The translations under genes were made by a program, and so were the position numbers. The notes under the pieces were generated by a model. It saw only the letters and a program-made list of their open reading frames with translations, ran no database searches and was not told the DNA's origin. Shown here one piece after another: positions 10,837-21,764 of a stretch of DNA of 64,000 bases; position 1 is the stretch's first letter, and the number at the start of each line of letters is the position of its first letter. This DNA is from Arthrobacter sp. AFG20 (GTDB taxonomy: Bacteria; Actinomycetota; Actinomycetes; Actinomycetales; Micrococcaceae), in the NCBI RefSeq assembly GCF_002892795.1, contig NZ_PJMC01000002.1:1-64000 (forward strand), in the 5' to 3' direction.

Positions 10837-12117
10837 GTGGTAGCTCTAGCCCTTCAAACCGTCGACCGGCCCGGCGAGGATGGCGGGCCTGCCGCTCACG
10901 GGGAGCACTCGTGGGCGGAAGCACGCCGCCTGGCCTTCGACTGCGCCGTGCCCCTCGGACCGGAGCGTGTCCCGCTTGCGGAGGCGAACGGCAGAACCCT
11001 GGCGGCCGACGTCGTCGCGCTGCAGGAGATGCCCCACTACGCTTCATCCGCCATGGACGGCTGGACGGTTAGCGGGGACGGCCCCTGGACATTGACGGAA
11101 CCGGGAAAGGCCCTCCGCAACGGAGAGGCCAGCCCTGTGGTCACCGGTGGCACGATCCCCCCGGGCACGCAAGCGGTGCTCCGAGTGGAGAGCGGACGGC
11201 TTGCCACGGACGCCAGCGGCCGGGCTACATTGCTGCTGGGAAACGGGGCCTCCCCCGGCGAACCCCGCCCGGGCCAGCACATCCGCAGGTCGGGCGAGGA
11301 AGCGGCAGCCGGCGAGGTGCTGATCCCCGCCGGAACGGCCTTGAACCCTGCGCATATCGCCCTGGCCGCCGTCGCCGGCTTCGACCAGTTGACCGTGCGC
11401 GGCAAGCCTCTGGTCAAGATGCTGGTCACCGGCTCAGAGGTGGTCACGGCCAGGATCCCGGAACCGGGACAGGTCAGGGACGCCTTCGGGCCACAGCTCA
11501 GCACAGTCATCCAGATGCTCGGGGGTGTCCCGGGGCCGCTGATCCGGATCGGGGACTCCTACGAGGAATGGCTCACGGCTCTCGGTAGCGCCGAAGCGCC
11601 GATGGGGCAGTGGCCCGATGTCGTGGTGACCACCGGGGGCACAGGGCGCTCGGGCGCTGACCATTTCCGGAATGCCGTGGTAGCGCTCGGCGGGCGACTC
11701 CTCATCGACGGCATCGCCATGCGGCCCGGTCACCCCGCCGCCCTGGGCAAACTGCCAAACGGCCGGTTCGTCGTCGGGCTTCCCGGCAACCCGCTCGCCG
11801 CCCTCATGGCGCTCTTCACCGTTGGCGGTCCGCTGTTGGCCGCCCTCGGCCACCAGCCGCTGCCCGGCATCAGCCGGGTGCCGTGCGGCACCGCCATCGA
11901 CGCCCACCGTGCGTCCACCCGGCTCATGCCGTTCCGCTGGGTCAAGGACCTGGCGACTCCCGCCCACTACACCGGCCCCGGGATGATGCGCGGACTGGCC
12001 ACTGCCGACGGCGTCATGGTGGTTCCGTCCCGTGGCGTTCAGCTGGGTGAGCCGGTTCCGGCATTTGCGCTCCCGTGGCGCCCCGAGCTTCCGGGGTTCT
12101 TTGCGTCCGGAATGTAG
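10837..12117 (+). CDS. moeA: MoeA-family molybdopterin molybdenumtransferase
   Basis: Inserts molybdenum into adenylylated molybdopterin, the final step of Mo-cofactor synthesis. From the GTG at 10837 the protein has 426 residues, close to the family norm; GAGGGG at 10824-10829 is the ribosome-binding site. An in-frame ATG at 10765 is less likely because it overlaps the structured leader. MoeA marks: PHYASSAMDGW near the N-terminus, GTIPPGTQAVLRVE, LVTGSEVV, the MoCF domain VVTTGGTGRSGADHF and the late GLPGNPLAALMAL. Placement after an FdhF-type enzyme suggests it serves that enzyme's cofactor demand. Whether this is the only moeA of the genome cannot be judged. Confidence 0.88.
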   Translation: MVALALQTVDRPGEDGGPAAHGEHSWAEARRLAFDCAVPLGPERVPLAEANGRTLAADVVALQEMPHYASSAMDGWTVSGDGPWTLTEPGKALRNGEASPVVTGGTIPPGTQAVLRVESGRLATDASGRATLLLGNGASPGEPRPGQHIRRSGEEAAAGEVLIPAGTALNPAHIALAAVAGFDQLTVRGKPLVKMLVTGSEVVTARIPEPGQVRDAFGPQLSTVIQMLGGVPGPLIRIGDSYEEWLTALGSAEAPMGQWPDVVVTTGGTGRSGADHFRNAVVALGGRLLIDGIAMRPGHPAALGKLPNGRFVVGLPGNPLAALMALFTVGGPLLAALGHQPLPGISRVPCGTAIDAHRASTRLMPFRWVKDLATPAHYTGPGMMRGLATADGVMVVPSRGVQLGEPVPAFALPWRPELPGFFASGM

Positions 12118-12238
12118 ACGTTGGGTTCAGGGAAAATGACGGTCGGGGTTCGTCGCAGTCTAGGATCAGAGTTGTGAAGCAGGCGGAGTAGCGCAGAGCC
12201 TGAACGCTGGTCACGGCGACAACATGGGAGCACCTCTG

Positions 12239-13048
12239 ATGGCTGCAAGAGACGAACCAGGGAACGACCGGGATGCAGACGCCCAAGGCGGAGGCGGCGT
12301 CCAGTCCGTAGACCGCGCCCTCCAGATCCTGGAAATCATCGCCAGGGACGGGCACGCAGGCGTCAGTGACATCGCCGACGAAATGGGGGTTCACAAGTCC
12401 ACCGTTTCGCGGCTGCTCGGCTCGCTGGTGTCCAGGGAGATCGTGCGGCAGAACAATGACCGCGGCAAGTATCAGCTGGGATTCGGCATCCTTCGCCTGG
12501 CGAGCTCCATTCCCGGCCGGCTGAGCCTGGTCCACGAGGCGCGGCCCATCCTGGAGAGCCTCGCGGACCAATACAAGGAAACCGTCAACCTCGCCGTCCT
12601 GCGTTCCAGCTACGCGGTGAACGTCGACCAGGCCATGGGCCCGTCGACGCTGGCAACATCCGACTGGGTGGGCAGCCTCACGCCCCTCCACGCCACCTCC
12701 AGCGGCAAAGTACTGCTGGCAGCCCTGCCGGTTGAAGAACGGTCCCGGATCCTCCAGGAGGCGGGCCTTCCGGCCCGCACCCCGCGGACAATCACGGACC
12801 GGGATACCTTGGAGAACCAGCTCCTCGACGTTTCCCGCGACGGCTACGCCGTTGTTCATGAGGAATTCGAGATCGGCCTAAACGCTGTTGCCGTGCCCGT
12901 TTACAACCACTTCGGGACGGTCATCGGGGCCGTCAGCATCTCCGGGCCTGCCTTCCGCTTCGATCCGGAAAATACCCCCGGCCTGATCCAGGGGCTCCAG
13001 GAGGCCGGCCTGACCGTAAGCGGAAAGATGGGCTACACCCACCGATGA
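12239..13048 (+). CDS. IclR-family transcriptional regulator
   Basis: A 269-residue regulator with an N-terminal winged helix (VSDIADEMGVHKSTVSRLLG, about residues 42-61) and a C-terminal IclR effector domain (LHATSSGKVLLAALP, then GYAVVHEEFEIGLNAVAVPV and AVSISGPAFRF). GGGAG at 12227-12231 favours the ATG at 12239 over the one at 12224. It is convergent with the Rieske oxygenase gene, and a shared hairpin separates the two. It is the likely regulator of the betaine demethylation genes at 13086-19747, perhaps through the inverted repeats at 15652-15777; this is inference from position. Confidence 0.9.
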   Translation: MAARDEPGNDRDADAQGGGGVQSVDRALQILEIIARDGHAGVSDIADEMGVHKSTVSRLLGSLVSREIVRQNNDRGKYQLGFGILRLASSIPGRLSLVHEARPILESLADQYKETVNLAVLRSSYAVNVDQAMGPSTLATSDWVGSLTPLHATSSGKVLLAALPVEERSRILQEAGLPARTPRTITDRDTLENQLLDVSRDGYAVVHEEFEIGLNAVAVPVYNHFGTVIGAVSISGPAFRFDPENTPGLIQGLQEAGLTVSGKMGYTHR

Positions 13049-13073
13049 CCCCGGACCGAGGGTCCGGGGTCAT
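13045..13073. terminator. Bidirectional terminator hairpin
   Basis: A perfect 13-bp stem: ATGACCCCGGACC (13045-13057) pairs with GGTCCGGGGTCAT (13061-13073) around the 3-base loop GAG. It overlaps the stop codon of the IclR gene and lies 13 bases from the end of the convergent Rieske gene, so it can serve both directions. No clear T run follows on either side. Confidence 0.7.
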
Positions 13074-13085
13074 CGAAATGAGCGT

Positions 13086-14315
13086 TTAGGAGGCCGGGGT
13101 TGGTGCGGCTTCTTTGCGCTCGAGGGTTTCGGCCCGTTCCTCCAGCGGCGGGGTGTCCGCCGTGAGGCCCAGCAGGGCTTCTCCGGACAGCGGGACGTCG
13201 CCAACCTTTTCCTGGACCCAGTCGTGGAAAGCACCAATGTGGTGTTCGCTGGGGACGAGCACGCCGCCCTTCGCGTAGGACTTGGAAGCCATGCCCGGCT
13301 GGCACCGCTCGCACGCGTCGAAGTCCTGCATGTTCACGCGATGGAACAGCTCAACGGAGGCGGTGACGTCCTTGCCGGACTCCACCACTGAGGGCAGGTA
13401 CAGCCAGTCGCATTCGACGATCGTGTGGTCTGCGGACATCGGGAACATGCGATGGATGATCACGTGGTCCGGAACCAGGTTCACGAACACGGTCGGCTTG
13501 ATCGTGATCGCGTAGTAGCGGCGGTCCTGGTCTTCTGCCACACCGGGAATCAGGTCCAGGCCCTCGGAACCGTCCACGGTGAAGCCCTTGATGTCATCAC
13601 CGAACTCCGCACCGTGGCCCACGAAGTACTGGGCGGCCAAACCGTCGGCGAACTCGGGCAGGACCTCGGTCAGCTCCGGGTGGATGGTGGCGCAGTGGTA
13701 GCACTCCATGAAATTCTCAATGATGAGCTTCCAGTTCGCCTTCACGTCATAGCGGATACGACGCCCCACAGACAGGTTTGCGACGTCGTACCCGTCGATG
13801 GCGTGCACGCTGCCCAAGCGCTCCTCGATCGCGCCCATCACTTCCTCTTCGAAGGACGGCGGCTCCTCAGCCAGGCAAACCCACACATAGCCCAGGTATT
13901 CACGGATGTGGACCTTGGACAGGCCGTACTCATCACGGTCGATGTCCGGCATCTTGGTCAGGTTCGGGGCCGCGATCAGCTTGCCTTCGAAGTCATAGGT
14001 CCAAGCGTGGTACGGGCACTGGAAGTTGCGGGCAGCTTCGCCCTTTTCCTCCATGCACAGCTTCACGCCGCGGTGCCGGCAGACGTTGTAAAACGCCCGG
14101 ATCTCGCCCTTACGGGTCCGCGAGATCAGCACGCTTTCCCGGCCCACCTGCACCGTCTGCCACGCCCCAGGCTTGTCCAGGTCCGAGGACCGAATCGCGC
14201 AGAACCACATCTGCTCGAAAATACGCTCCTGCTCGGCCCGGAAGATCGCCGGGTCCGTGTACAAATGACCGCCCAGCGTCGGAATCAGGCTCGGGGTGGA
14301 TACCTCAACAGACAA
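13086..14315 (-). CDS. Rieske non-heme iron oxygenase, probable glycine betaine demethylase subunit
   Basis: A 409-residue ring-hydroxylating-type oxygenase alpha subunit. The Rieske [2Fe-2S] site is seen as CRHRGVKLC and CPYHAW near residues 80-105. The mononuclear iron site is seen as ENFMECYHCATIHPE, with a later Asp in MQDFDACE. In context with dimethylglycine oxidase it resembles GbcA, which removes one methyl of glycine betaine as formaldehyde to give dimethylglycine. It is downstream of the FAD reductase gene (55-base gap) on the same strand. Other trimethylamine-type substrates, such as stachydrine or carnitine derivatives, cannot be excluded from sequence alone. Confidence 0.85.
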   Translation of the reverse strand: MSVEVSTPSLIPTLGGHLYTDPAIFRAEQERIFEQMWFCAIRSSDLDKPGAWQTVQVGRESVLISRTRKGEIRAFYNVCRHRGVKLCMEEKGEAARNFQCPYHAWTYDFEGKLIAAPNLTKMPDIDRDEYGLSKVHIREYLGYVWVCLAEEPPSFEEEVMGAIEERLGSVHAIDGYDVANLSVGRRIRYDVKANWKLIIENFMECYHCATIHPELTEVLPEFADGLAAQYFVGHGAEFGDDIKGFTVDGSEGLDLIPGVAEDQDRRYYAITIKPTVFVNLVPDHVIIHRMFPMSADHTIVECDWLYLPSVVESGKDVTASVELFHRVNMQDFDACERCQPGMASKSYAKGGVLVPSEHHIGAFHDWVQEKVGDVPLSGEALLGLTADTPPLEERAETLERKEAAPTPAS

Positions 14316-14369
14316 TTTGTTCTCCTAACAAAACAACACAAACAGCACGAATTACAAGAAGAGTTGGGG

Positions 14370-15608
14370 CTAAAGCCCCGCGGCGGCGCCAGCAAGGGCG
14401 GGTTCGCCCGCCGGCGTCAAAACTGGGGGCACGACGGCGGCTGCCGGCTTCGGCGCAGACGGCGCGAGGCTCCGGCGCCACTTGGTGAACAGCCGTGGCT
14501 GGTTCATGCCTAGAACGGCGACAGGAACGTCTTCCCGGTAGTACACGGCCAGCAGGCTGTGCTCGGCGTCCCCCGCTTCGACGTCCAGACGGTCGTATCC
14601 GGCCGAGTGGCCGGCGAACTGGATTTTCACCCCGTGCTGGTCTGACCAGAAGTACGGGGGCTTCAGCGGCTGCGCCGGGGCGTCGTCATCGAGCAGCGCC
14701 TGCACAGCCAGGGCCGCCCGCTCCAGCGCTCCTGTCCAGTGCTCCACCCGGCGGTGCCTATCGACAGCGGCGTCAAACCAGGCGGCGCAGTCGCCCACTG
14801 CCATAATGCCCGGAACGTTGGTGCGCCCCATCGCATCGCACAGCACGCCGCCGTCGACCTTCACGCCGGAACCGGCGAGCCATTCAACGTTCGGCTCCGC
14901 GCCGATGCCCACCACCACAACGTCGGCGGCGACGAACGTTCCGTCGGCCAGCCGAAGACCGGTCACGTTTCCTTCGCCTGCGTAGAAGTCCTCAACAACG
15001 GCTGAGGAGATGAGCCGGACACCTTTCCCGGTATGCAGGCCGGCAACTACCGAGCCCATCTCCATGCCCAACTGGGCTGCAAACGGCACCGGTTTGGTGT
15101 CAACCAGGGTGACGTCCATCCCGCGGGAGGCGGCGGAAGAGGCAACCTCGGCGCCGACGAAGCCTGCTCCGATGACGGCCATCTTGCTTCCCGGCACCAG
15201 TTCCGGCGCCAGGCTTTGCGCATCGGCGAGGGTGCGCAGGGAGAAGACATTGCTCAAACCGGCGAGGGCCGGCAGTTGGCGGGCCCGTGCGCCGGTGGCG
15301 ATAACGATGCCATCAGCCTGGACAACCCGGCCGTCAGCCAGGCCGATGGTTTTGGAATCAGCGTCCAGGGAGACTGCACGCGCACCCAGCAGCCATTCAG
15401 CGTCGAGGTCGTCAGTTTCGGTCTCCAGGGACAGGTCCTCGGCCGTGATGGATCCCAGCAGGAAGTCCTTGGAGAGCGGCGGCCTGTCGTACGGACGGTG
15501 CTCCTCATCGCCAATGATGACGAGCCGTCCGGTGAAGCCTTGGGCGCGGGCTGCCCGCGCGGCGGAAAGCCCGGCCAGCGAGGCACCCACGATCGCAAGT
15601 GTCTGCAT
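14370..15608 (-). CDS. FAD/NAD-dependent ferredoxin reductase
   Basis: A 412-residue pyridine-nucleotide:disulfide-type flavoprotein of the Rieske ferredoxin reductase kind. It has an FAD-binding N-terminus (AIVGASLAGLSAARAARA), an NAD-binding motif VIGAGFVGAEVASSAASRG, a second FAD motif GIMAVGDCAAW and a C-terminal reductase domain (GVKIQFAGHSAGYDRLDV). The ATG at 15608 follows AAAGGGG; reading further upstream would enter the operator region. It should pass electrons from NAD(P)H to the Rieske ferredoxin encoded divergently at 15854, and from there to the oxygenase downstream at 13086-14315. Confidence 0.9.
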   Translation of the reverse strand: MQTLAIVGASLAGLSAARAARAQGFTGRLVIIGDEEHRPYDRPPLSKDFLLGSITAEDLSLETETDDLDAEWLLGARAVSLDADSKTIGLADGRVVQADGIVIATGARARQLPALAGLSNVFSLRTLADAQSLAPELVPGSKMAVIGAGFVGAEVASSAASRGMDVTLVDTKPVPFAAQLGMEMGSVVAGLHTGKGVRLISSAVVEDFYAGEGNVTGLRLADGTFVAADVVVVGIGAEPNVEWLAGSGVKVDGGVLCDAMGRTNVPGIMAVGDCAAWFDAAVDRHRRVEHWTGALERAALAVQALLDDDAPAQPLKPPYFWSDQHGVKIQFAGHSAGYDRLDVEAGDAEHSLLAVYYREDVPVAVLGMNQPRLFTKWRRSLAPSAPKPAAAVVPPVLTPAGEPALAGAAAGL

Positions 15609-15651
15609 TTCTTCACCCCTTTCTATTGCGTTTGGCGCAACAACAATCGCT

Positions 15652-15777
15652 ATATGCAACAGCGTGATCCATGCCACGATGACTGTCAAGGGGTTGGTGA
15701 CTCATTAAAGGAGGTCCGCGTCATCGGGCCATTAACCCTTGACAAAACAGTGTGAGCGAAAGCACGCTGTTGCATAT
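15652..15777. promoter_or_regulatory. Symmetrical divergent promoter with 15-bp inverted repeats
   Basis: ATATGCAACAGCGTG (15652-15666) and its exact inverse CACGCTGTTGCATAT (15763-15777) flank the divergent promoter of the FAD reductase and the Rieske ferredoxin. On each strand a TTGACA sequence (15689-15684 minus; 15739-15744 plus) stands 17-18 bases before the repeat, so both promoters have the same build. TTGCG-N5-CGCAA (15626-15640) lies just outside on the left. The likely binder is the IclR protein (12239-13048), by inference. Confidence 0.6.
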
Positions 15778-15853
15778 TACGACGGTGGTTGATCCATTCG
15801 GAACAAGACGCCGGCCATTCCCTATACCTCCCCAAACGAGAGAAGAGGCCCCC

Positions 15854-16204
15854 ATGCACAAGGCATGCCCGCTCAGCGAACTGGCACCAGGGGAAGCCCT
15901 GCGCCTGAACACTGCGCCGCCCATCGCTGTCTTCCACACCGAGGAGGGCGAGCTCTTCGCCATTGACGACACCTGCACGCACCAGGACGCCTCACTGACC
16001 GACGGCTGGGTGGAAGGCTGCGAGGTCGAGTGCCCGCTGCACGCCTCAAAGTTCAATCTCCGGACCGGACAGGTTGATGCACCGCCGGCCAAACTCCCCG
16101 TCCGCACGCACGAAGTGACCGTTGTCGACGGCGACATCATGGTCATCGAGTCCGATGAGGCGCCCAACCTTCCCCCTGGGCTGACAGTTAACGGCCACGT
16201 CTAA
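15854..16204 (+). CDS. Rieske [2Fe-2S] ferredoxin
   Basis: A 116-residue soluble Rieske ferredoxin. Cluster ligands are seen as CTHQDASLTDG (C-x-H) and CPLHASKFNLRTG (C-x2-H). The likely role is to carry electrons from the FAD reductase (14370-15608) to the Rieske oxygenase (13086-14315). The ATG at 15854 is preceded by GAGAGAAGAGG; the frame stays open further upstream, but that stretch contains the operator. It heads a plus-strand operon with purU and a dmg-type gene (37-base gap to purU). Its product resembles the ferredoxin subunits of three-component dioxygenases rather than the fused reductase of GbcAB systems. Confidence 0.92.
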   Translation: MHKACPLSELAPGEALRLNTAPPIAVFHTEEGELFAIDDTCTHQDASLTDGWVEGCEVECPLHASKFNLRTGQVDAPPAKLPVRTHEVTVVDGDIMVIESDEAPNLPPGLTVNGHV

Positions 16205-16241
16205 GCCGCCCCCGCTCTGCCACTACATTTCGGAGAAAATC

Positions 16242-17204
16242 TTGTCCACAGTCCTTGAAGGCGCGCCCGCGGCCGGTGCCAGCGCCAAAGCCCGCAGCAC
16301 TGAGTTTGTCCTCACCCTGGCCTGCCCCGAACGGCCGGGCATCGTCCGCGCCGTCACCACGTTCCTGGCCGACCGCGGCTTCGACATCGTGGAGCACCAG
16401 CAGTTCGATGACCACGTCAGCGGCAAGCTCTACCTGCGGACCGCGTTCACCCAGAGCGGCGACGACGGCGATCAAAGTCCGTTCGCCCGGCTCAACCAGC
16501 GTGACGGTTTCGAGGTGCTCAACCAGCAGACGGCGGAAGACCTCAGCTCCGAGTTCGCGGCCATCGCCGGCGAGTTCGGCATGGACTTCAGTATCCACGA
16601 CGGCCGCCCGCAGCGGTTGTTGGTCATGGTCTCGAAGTTCGGCCACTGCCTGAACGACCTCATCTTCCGGTGGCGGGCGGGAAGCCTGGGTGCGGAAATC
16701 GCCGTCGTGGTTTCTAACCATGAGGACCTGCGGCCCATGGCCGAGGCAGCCGGACTGCCCTTTATCCACGTGCCGGTGACGGCCGGCACCAAGCCCGAGG
16801 CCGAGGCCCGCCTGCTGGAGCTGGTGACCGAATACGACGCCGACCTCGTGGTGCTGGCCCGCTACATGCAGGTACTGTCCAACGATCTGTGCGGCAAGCT
16901 CCGCGGACGGGCCATCAACATCCACCACTCGTTCCTGCCCGGCTTCAAGGGCGCAAAGCCGTACCACCAGGCCTACGACCGCGGCGTGAAAATGGTCGGC
17001 GCGACGGCACACTATGTCACCGCGGATCTTGATGAAGGCCCCATCATCGAACAGGAGGTCCTCCGCGTGGACCACGCCCTCGACCCGGACGCGCTGGTGA
17101 CGGTAGGCCGGGATGCGGAGACCCAGGCGCTCTCCCGCGCCGTGAAGTGGCACTGCCAGCACCGCGTCCTGCTCAACAAGACCCGCACCGTCGTATTCCG
17201 CTAA
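16242..17204 (+). CDS. purU: Formyltetrahydrofolate deformylase (second copy)
   Basis: The 320-residue second PurU of the window. The start is TTG at 16242, supported by GGAGA at 16232-16236; no better ATG is available. An N-terminal ACT domain (ERPGIVRAVTTFLADRGFDI) is followed by the formyltransferase domain with SKFGHCLNDLIFRWRAG, VSNH, HHSFLPGFKGAKPYHQAYD and LDEGPIIEQEV. Between the ACT domain and the catalytic domain it carries an extra segment of roughly 16 residues (SGDDGDQSPFARLNQRD region) not present in the first copy. It lies 35 bases upstream of a dmg-type gene, repeating the purU-dmg order at 2905-6366. Confidence 0.94.
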   Translation: MSTVLEGAPAAGASAKARSTEFVLTLACPERPGIVRAVTTFLADRGFDIVEHQQFDDHVSGKLYLRTAFTQSGDDGDQSPFARLNQRDGFEVLNQQTAEDLSSEFAAIAGEFGMDFSIHDGRPQRLLVMVSKFGHCLNDLIFRWRAGSLGAEIAVVVSNHEDLRPMAEAAGLPFIHVPVTAGTKPEAEARLLELVTEYDADLVVLARYMQVLSNDLCGKLRGRAINIHHSFLPGFKGAKPYHQAYDRGVKMVGATAHYVTADLDEGPIIEQEVLRVDHALDPDALVTVGRDAETQALSRAVKWHCQHRVLLNKTRTVVFR

Positions 17205-17215
17205 TTTTCCGCTAA

Positions 17216-19747
<2,532 letters not shown>

Positions 19748-19754
19748 GGCCGCT

Positions 19755-19832
19755 GGTTTCGCTTGTCGAAACCTGGCGGGTAAGCCCGCCGGCGGTGGTT
19801 GAGCTTGTCGAAACCCGGCGGGCTCAACCACC
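19755..19832 (+). terminator. Terminator hairpin built from an Arthrobacter-type intergenic repeat
   Basis: GGTTTCGCTTGTCGAAACC (19755-19773) and a second copy of the TTGTCGAAACC core form a short repeat of a type common in Arthrobacter intergenic regions (from memory). The second copy sits inside an 11-bp stem, GGTGGTTGAGC (19794-19804) with GCTCAACCACC (19822-19832), followed by GTTTTGC. It probably ends the ferredoxin-purU-dmg transcript. Confidence 0.65.
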
Positions 19833-20345
19833 GTTTTGCGTTCCGCCTCCGGTCGAGCGCGAACGGACACTTTGCCCCGCGCGAATGAGGCGGTGCGGGC
19901 TGATGAAACGTCTATTATCGCCAGCATGACTGGGAAAGCTCATAACGGCCTCAGCGGTTTTTCCAAGCCAGTAGCCCGGACGTCGGATCAGGACTAGCTG
20001 GTCCGAAGCAAATGTCGGGTCAGCCAGGGATGCGCCTAGCCGATAACGTGGCCGCGTGGAGCAGTCCGAGCCGGCCAGGATGACCGGCCTCCAGGCTGCG
20101 GCTACGCGGTTCCCGGCTTCCGAGGTCGCCGTTCGGCCTGGCAAGCCCGCACCGGGAGCCGGACTACCAATGCCGGCCGTGGATAAAAACAAGATGGGCT
20201 CCGTTCTGCTGCGCTCTTGGCGCGCCCTCTTGACATGGGTGGTGGCCCCTATGCAGGCTGGGCGGACCGTCCCACTAATGCTCTAGACGAAGCAAGACCA
20301 ATCACGGACGCGGGAACACAACGTACTGAGGTTCGAGGGAGGCAC
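19833..20345. other. Intergenic region, no gene seen
   Basis: About 500 bases between the dmg-type gene and the MBL-fold gene. Short open frames here have no ribosome-binding site, no family match and non-coding third-base patterns. A TTGACA at 20230-20235 may be a -35 element for the downstream gene, but no well-spaced -10 was found. Confidence 0.5.
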
Positions 20346-21089
20346 ATGATCTGTCCGGATGTCGGCGAAGGCGTACACCTGATCACCCATGCCCACGTCA
20401 ACTGCTACGTCATCGAAGACGACGAGGGGGTGACGCTTGTCGACGCGGGTCTACCGAGCATGTGGCCCATGCTGCTTTGGCTCCTCGAGGACCGCGGCAG
20501 GCGCCCGGGGGATGTCAAGGCGCTGGTGCTCACGCACGGCCACTTCGACCATGTGGGATTCGCCCTGCGGGCCCACCGGGAGTGGGGCCTGCCTGTGCTG
20601 GTCCACGAACAGGACGCTTACCTGGCCGCGCACCCGTACCGGTACAAGCCGGAGCGTAACCGTTTCCTGTACCCCTTCACCCACCCCCGGTCTCTGCCCC
20701 TGCTCGGCGGCATGGCCGCCGCCGGGGCACTCAAGGTCAAGGGCATATCCGAGACGCAGGTGCTGGAAGCCGGTGCCGCCGTGCCGGTGCCCGGGCGGCC
20801 GACCGTCGTACACACTCCAGGTCACACTGACGGTCACTGCATACTTCAGCTGCCGGATCGGGGGATCGTCCTCAGCGGTGATGCTCTGGTGACCCTTGAC
20901 CCGTACACCGGAAAGTCCGGCCCTCAAATCGTTGCTTCCGCAGCAACAAACAACACCCGGCAGTCACTGGCTTCGTTGCAGGCCATAGCAGCTACCGGCG
21001 CTGCCGTGGTCCTGCCCGGTCACGGAGTTCCGTGGAAGCACGGCGCCGCCGAAGCAGTACGCCAAGCCATGGAAACCGGAGCGCACTGA
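20346..21089 (+). CDS. MBL-fold metallo-hydrolase
   Basis: A 247-residue cytosolic metallo-beta-lactamase-fold hydrolase. The zinc motif THGHFDH is near residues 63-69; further metal ligands are His in HTPGHTDGH, Asp in LSGDALV and His in LPGHGVP. GAGGGAGG directly before the ATG at 20346 fixes the start. Proteins of this subfamily include glyoxalase II-like and quorum-quenching lactone hydrolases, and the substrate here is unknown. It stands alone, with about 500 bases of non-coding DNA on each side. Confidence 0.88.
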   Translation: MICPDVGEGVHLITHAHVNCYVIEDDEGVTLVDAGLPSMWPMLLWLLEDRGRRPGDVKALVLTHGHFDHVGFALRAHREWGLPVLVHEQDAYLAAHPYRYKPERNRFLYPFTHPRSLPLLGGMAAAGALKVKGISETQVLEAGAAVPVPGRPTVVHTPGHTDGHCILQLPDRGIVLSGDALVTLDPYTGKSGPQIVASAATNNTRQSLASLQAIAATGAAVVLPGHGVPWKHGAAEAVRQAMETGAH

Positions 21090-21504
21090 AACATGCTCTC
21101 CCTACTCAACTATTGCTGAAACCTGCCTCCGGGGCGGCAGTTTGACGGAATTGTCATTCTCGGCGTGGCAACAGTCTTGGCCACGGCCAAGGGCGCCGAG
21201 AGAAAATCCGGCTAGTCCGGCCGGATCGGCGCCGGAAATCGGTCGCTTTTGACCAAATCGGTTGCATTTGCAAGTAGTTCTCACTGCTACAAGGCCGCGC
21301 TCGTTTCCCGCACGGCGATGGCTGCCGCCACCTCCCATTTTCCTATATACAAGCTGTGGGAGCGCGGGATACTGTTCAGTACAGGAATTTGCGCGTGAGA
21401 AGTCTAGCGCGCTTAGGTCCCCTCCCGGCGTTGTGCAGCGTCCGGAGGTAACGCCGCTGTAGCCTCATGGCGGCCCCGCCTGCATTCCGCGGAAAGAGCC
21501 TGCC
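21090..21504. other. Intergenic region with short direct repeat
   Basis: No gene was seen in about 400 bases. A 14-bp sequence GCCACCTCCCATTT at 21327-21340 recurs at 21508-21521, inside the start of the next open frame. A TATACA (21345-21350) could be a -10 box. Nothing else stands out. Confidence 0.4.
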
Positions 21505-21762
21505 ATGGCCACCTCCCATTTCCAGCAGTTCCTTCGCAACGCCACTCCCCCATCCCCCGGCTCGGATGGACCGCTGGGGCGGGGCTGCTTTTACGGGCGG
21601 TCCACGACCTGGCGCTTATTCCAGGGGCTGAAGCCTGCGCCTGGCTCGGCCTTGCGCGCAGGGATGGGCCTGTTGTGCCAGGTCAATGACAGCGGCCCGC
21701 TGAGGACGAAGAGACGCGCCGCAGCAGATTACGCCCGCGCCAGCTACCCCTACTTTGGCTGA
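21505..21762 (+). CDS. Hypothetical small protein
   Basis: An 85-residue frame starting at ATG 21505 with GGAAAGAG about 8 bases upstream. No family recognised; it is rich in Gly, Pro, Arg and aromatic residues and has no signal or membrane segment. The only support beyond length is position: its stop lies two bases before the ATG of the next gene, as in an operon. It could be non-coding. Confidence 0.4.
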   Translation: MATSHFQQFLRNATPPSPGSDGPLGRGCFYGRSTTWRLFQGLKPAPGSALRAGMGLLCQVNDSGPLRTKRRAAADYARASYPYFG

Positions 21763-21764
21763 TC

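Noticed and set aside
19755-19832. CRISPR-like short repeats
   Set aside because: Only two copies of the TTGTCGAAACC core, no regular spacers and no cas genes.
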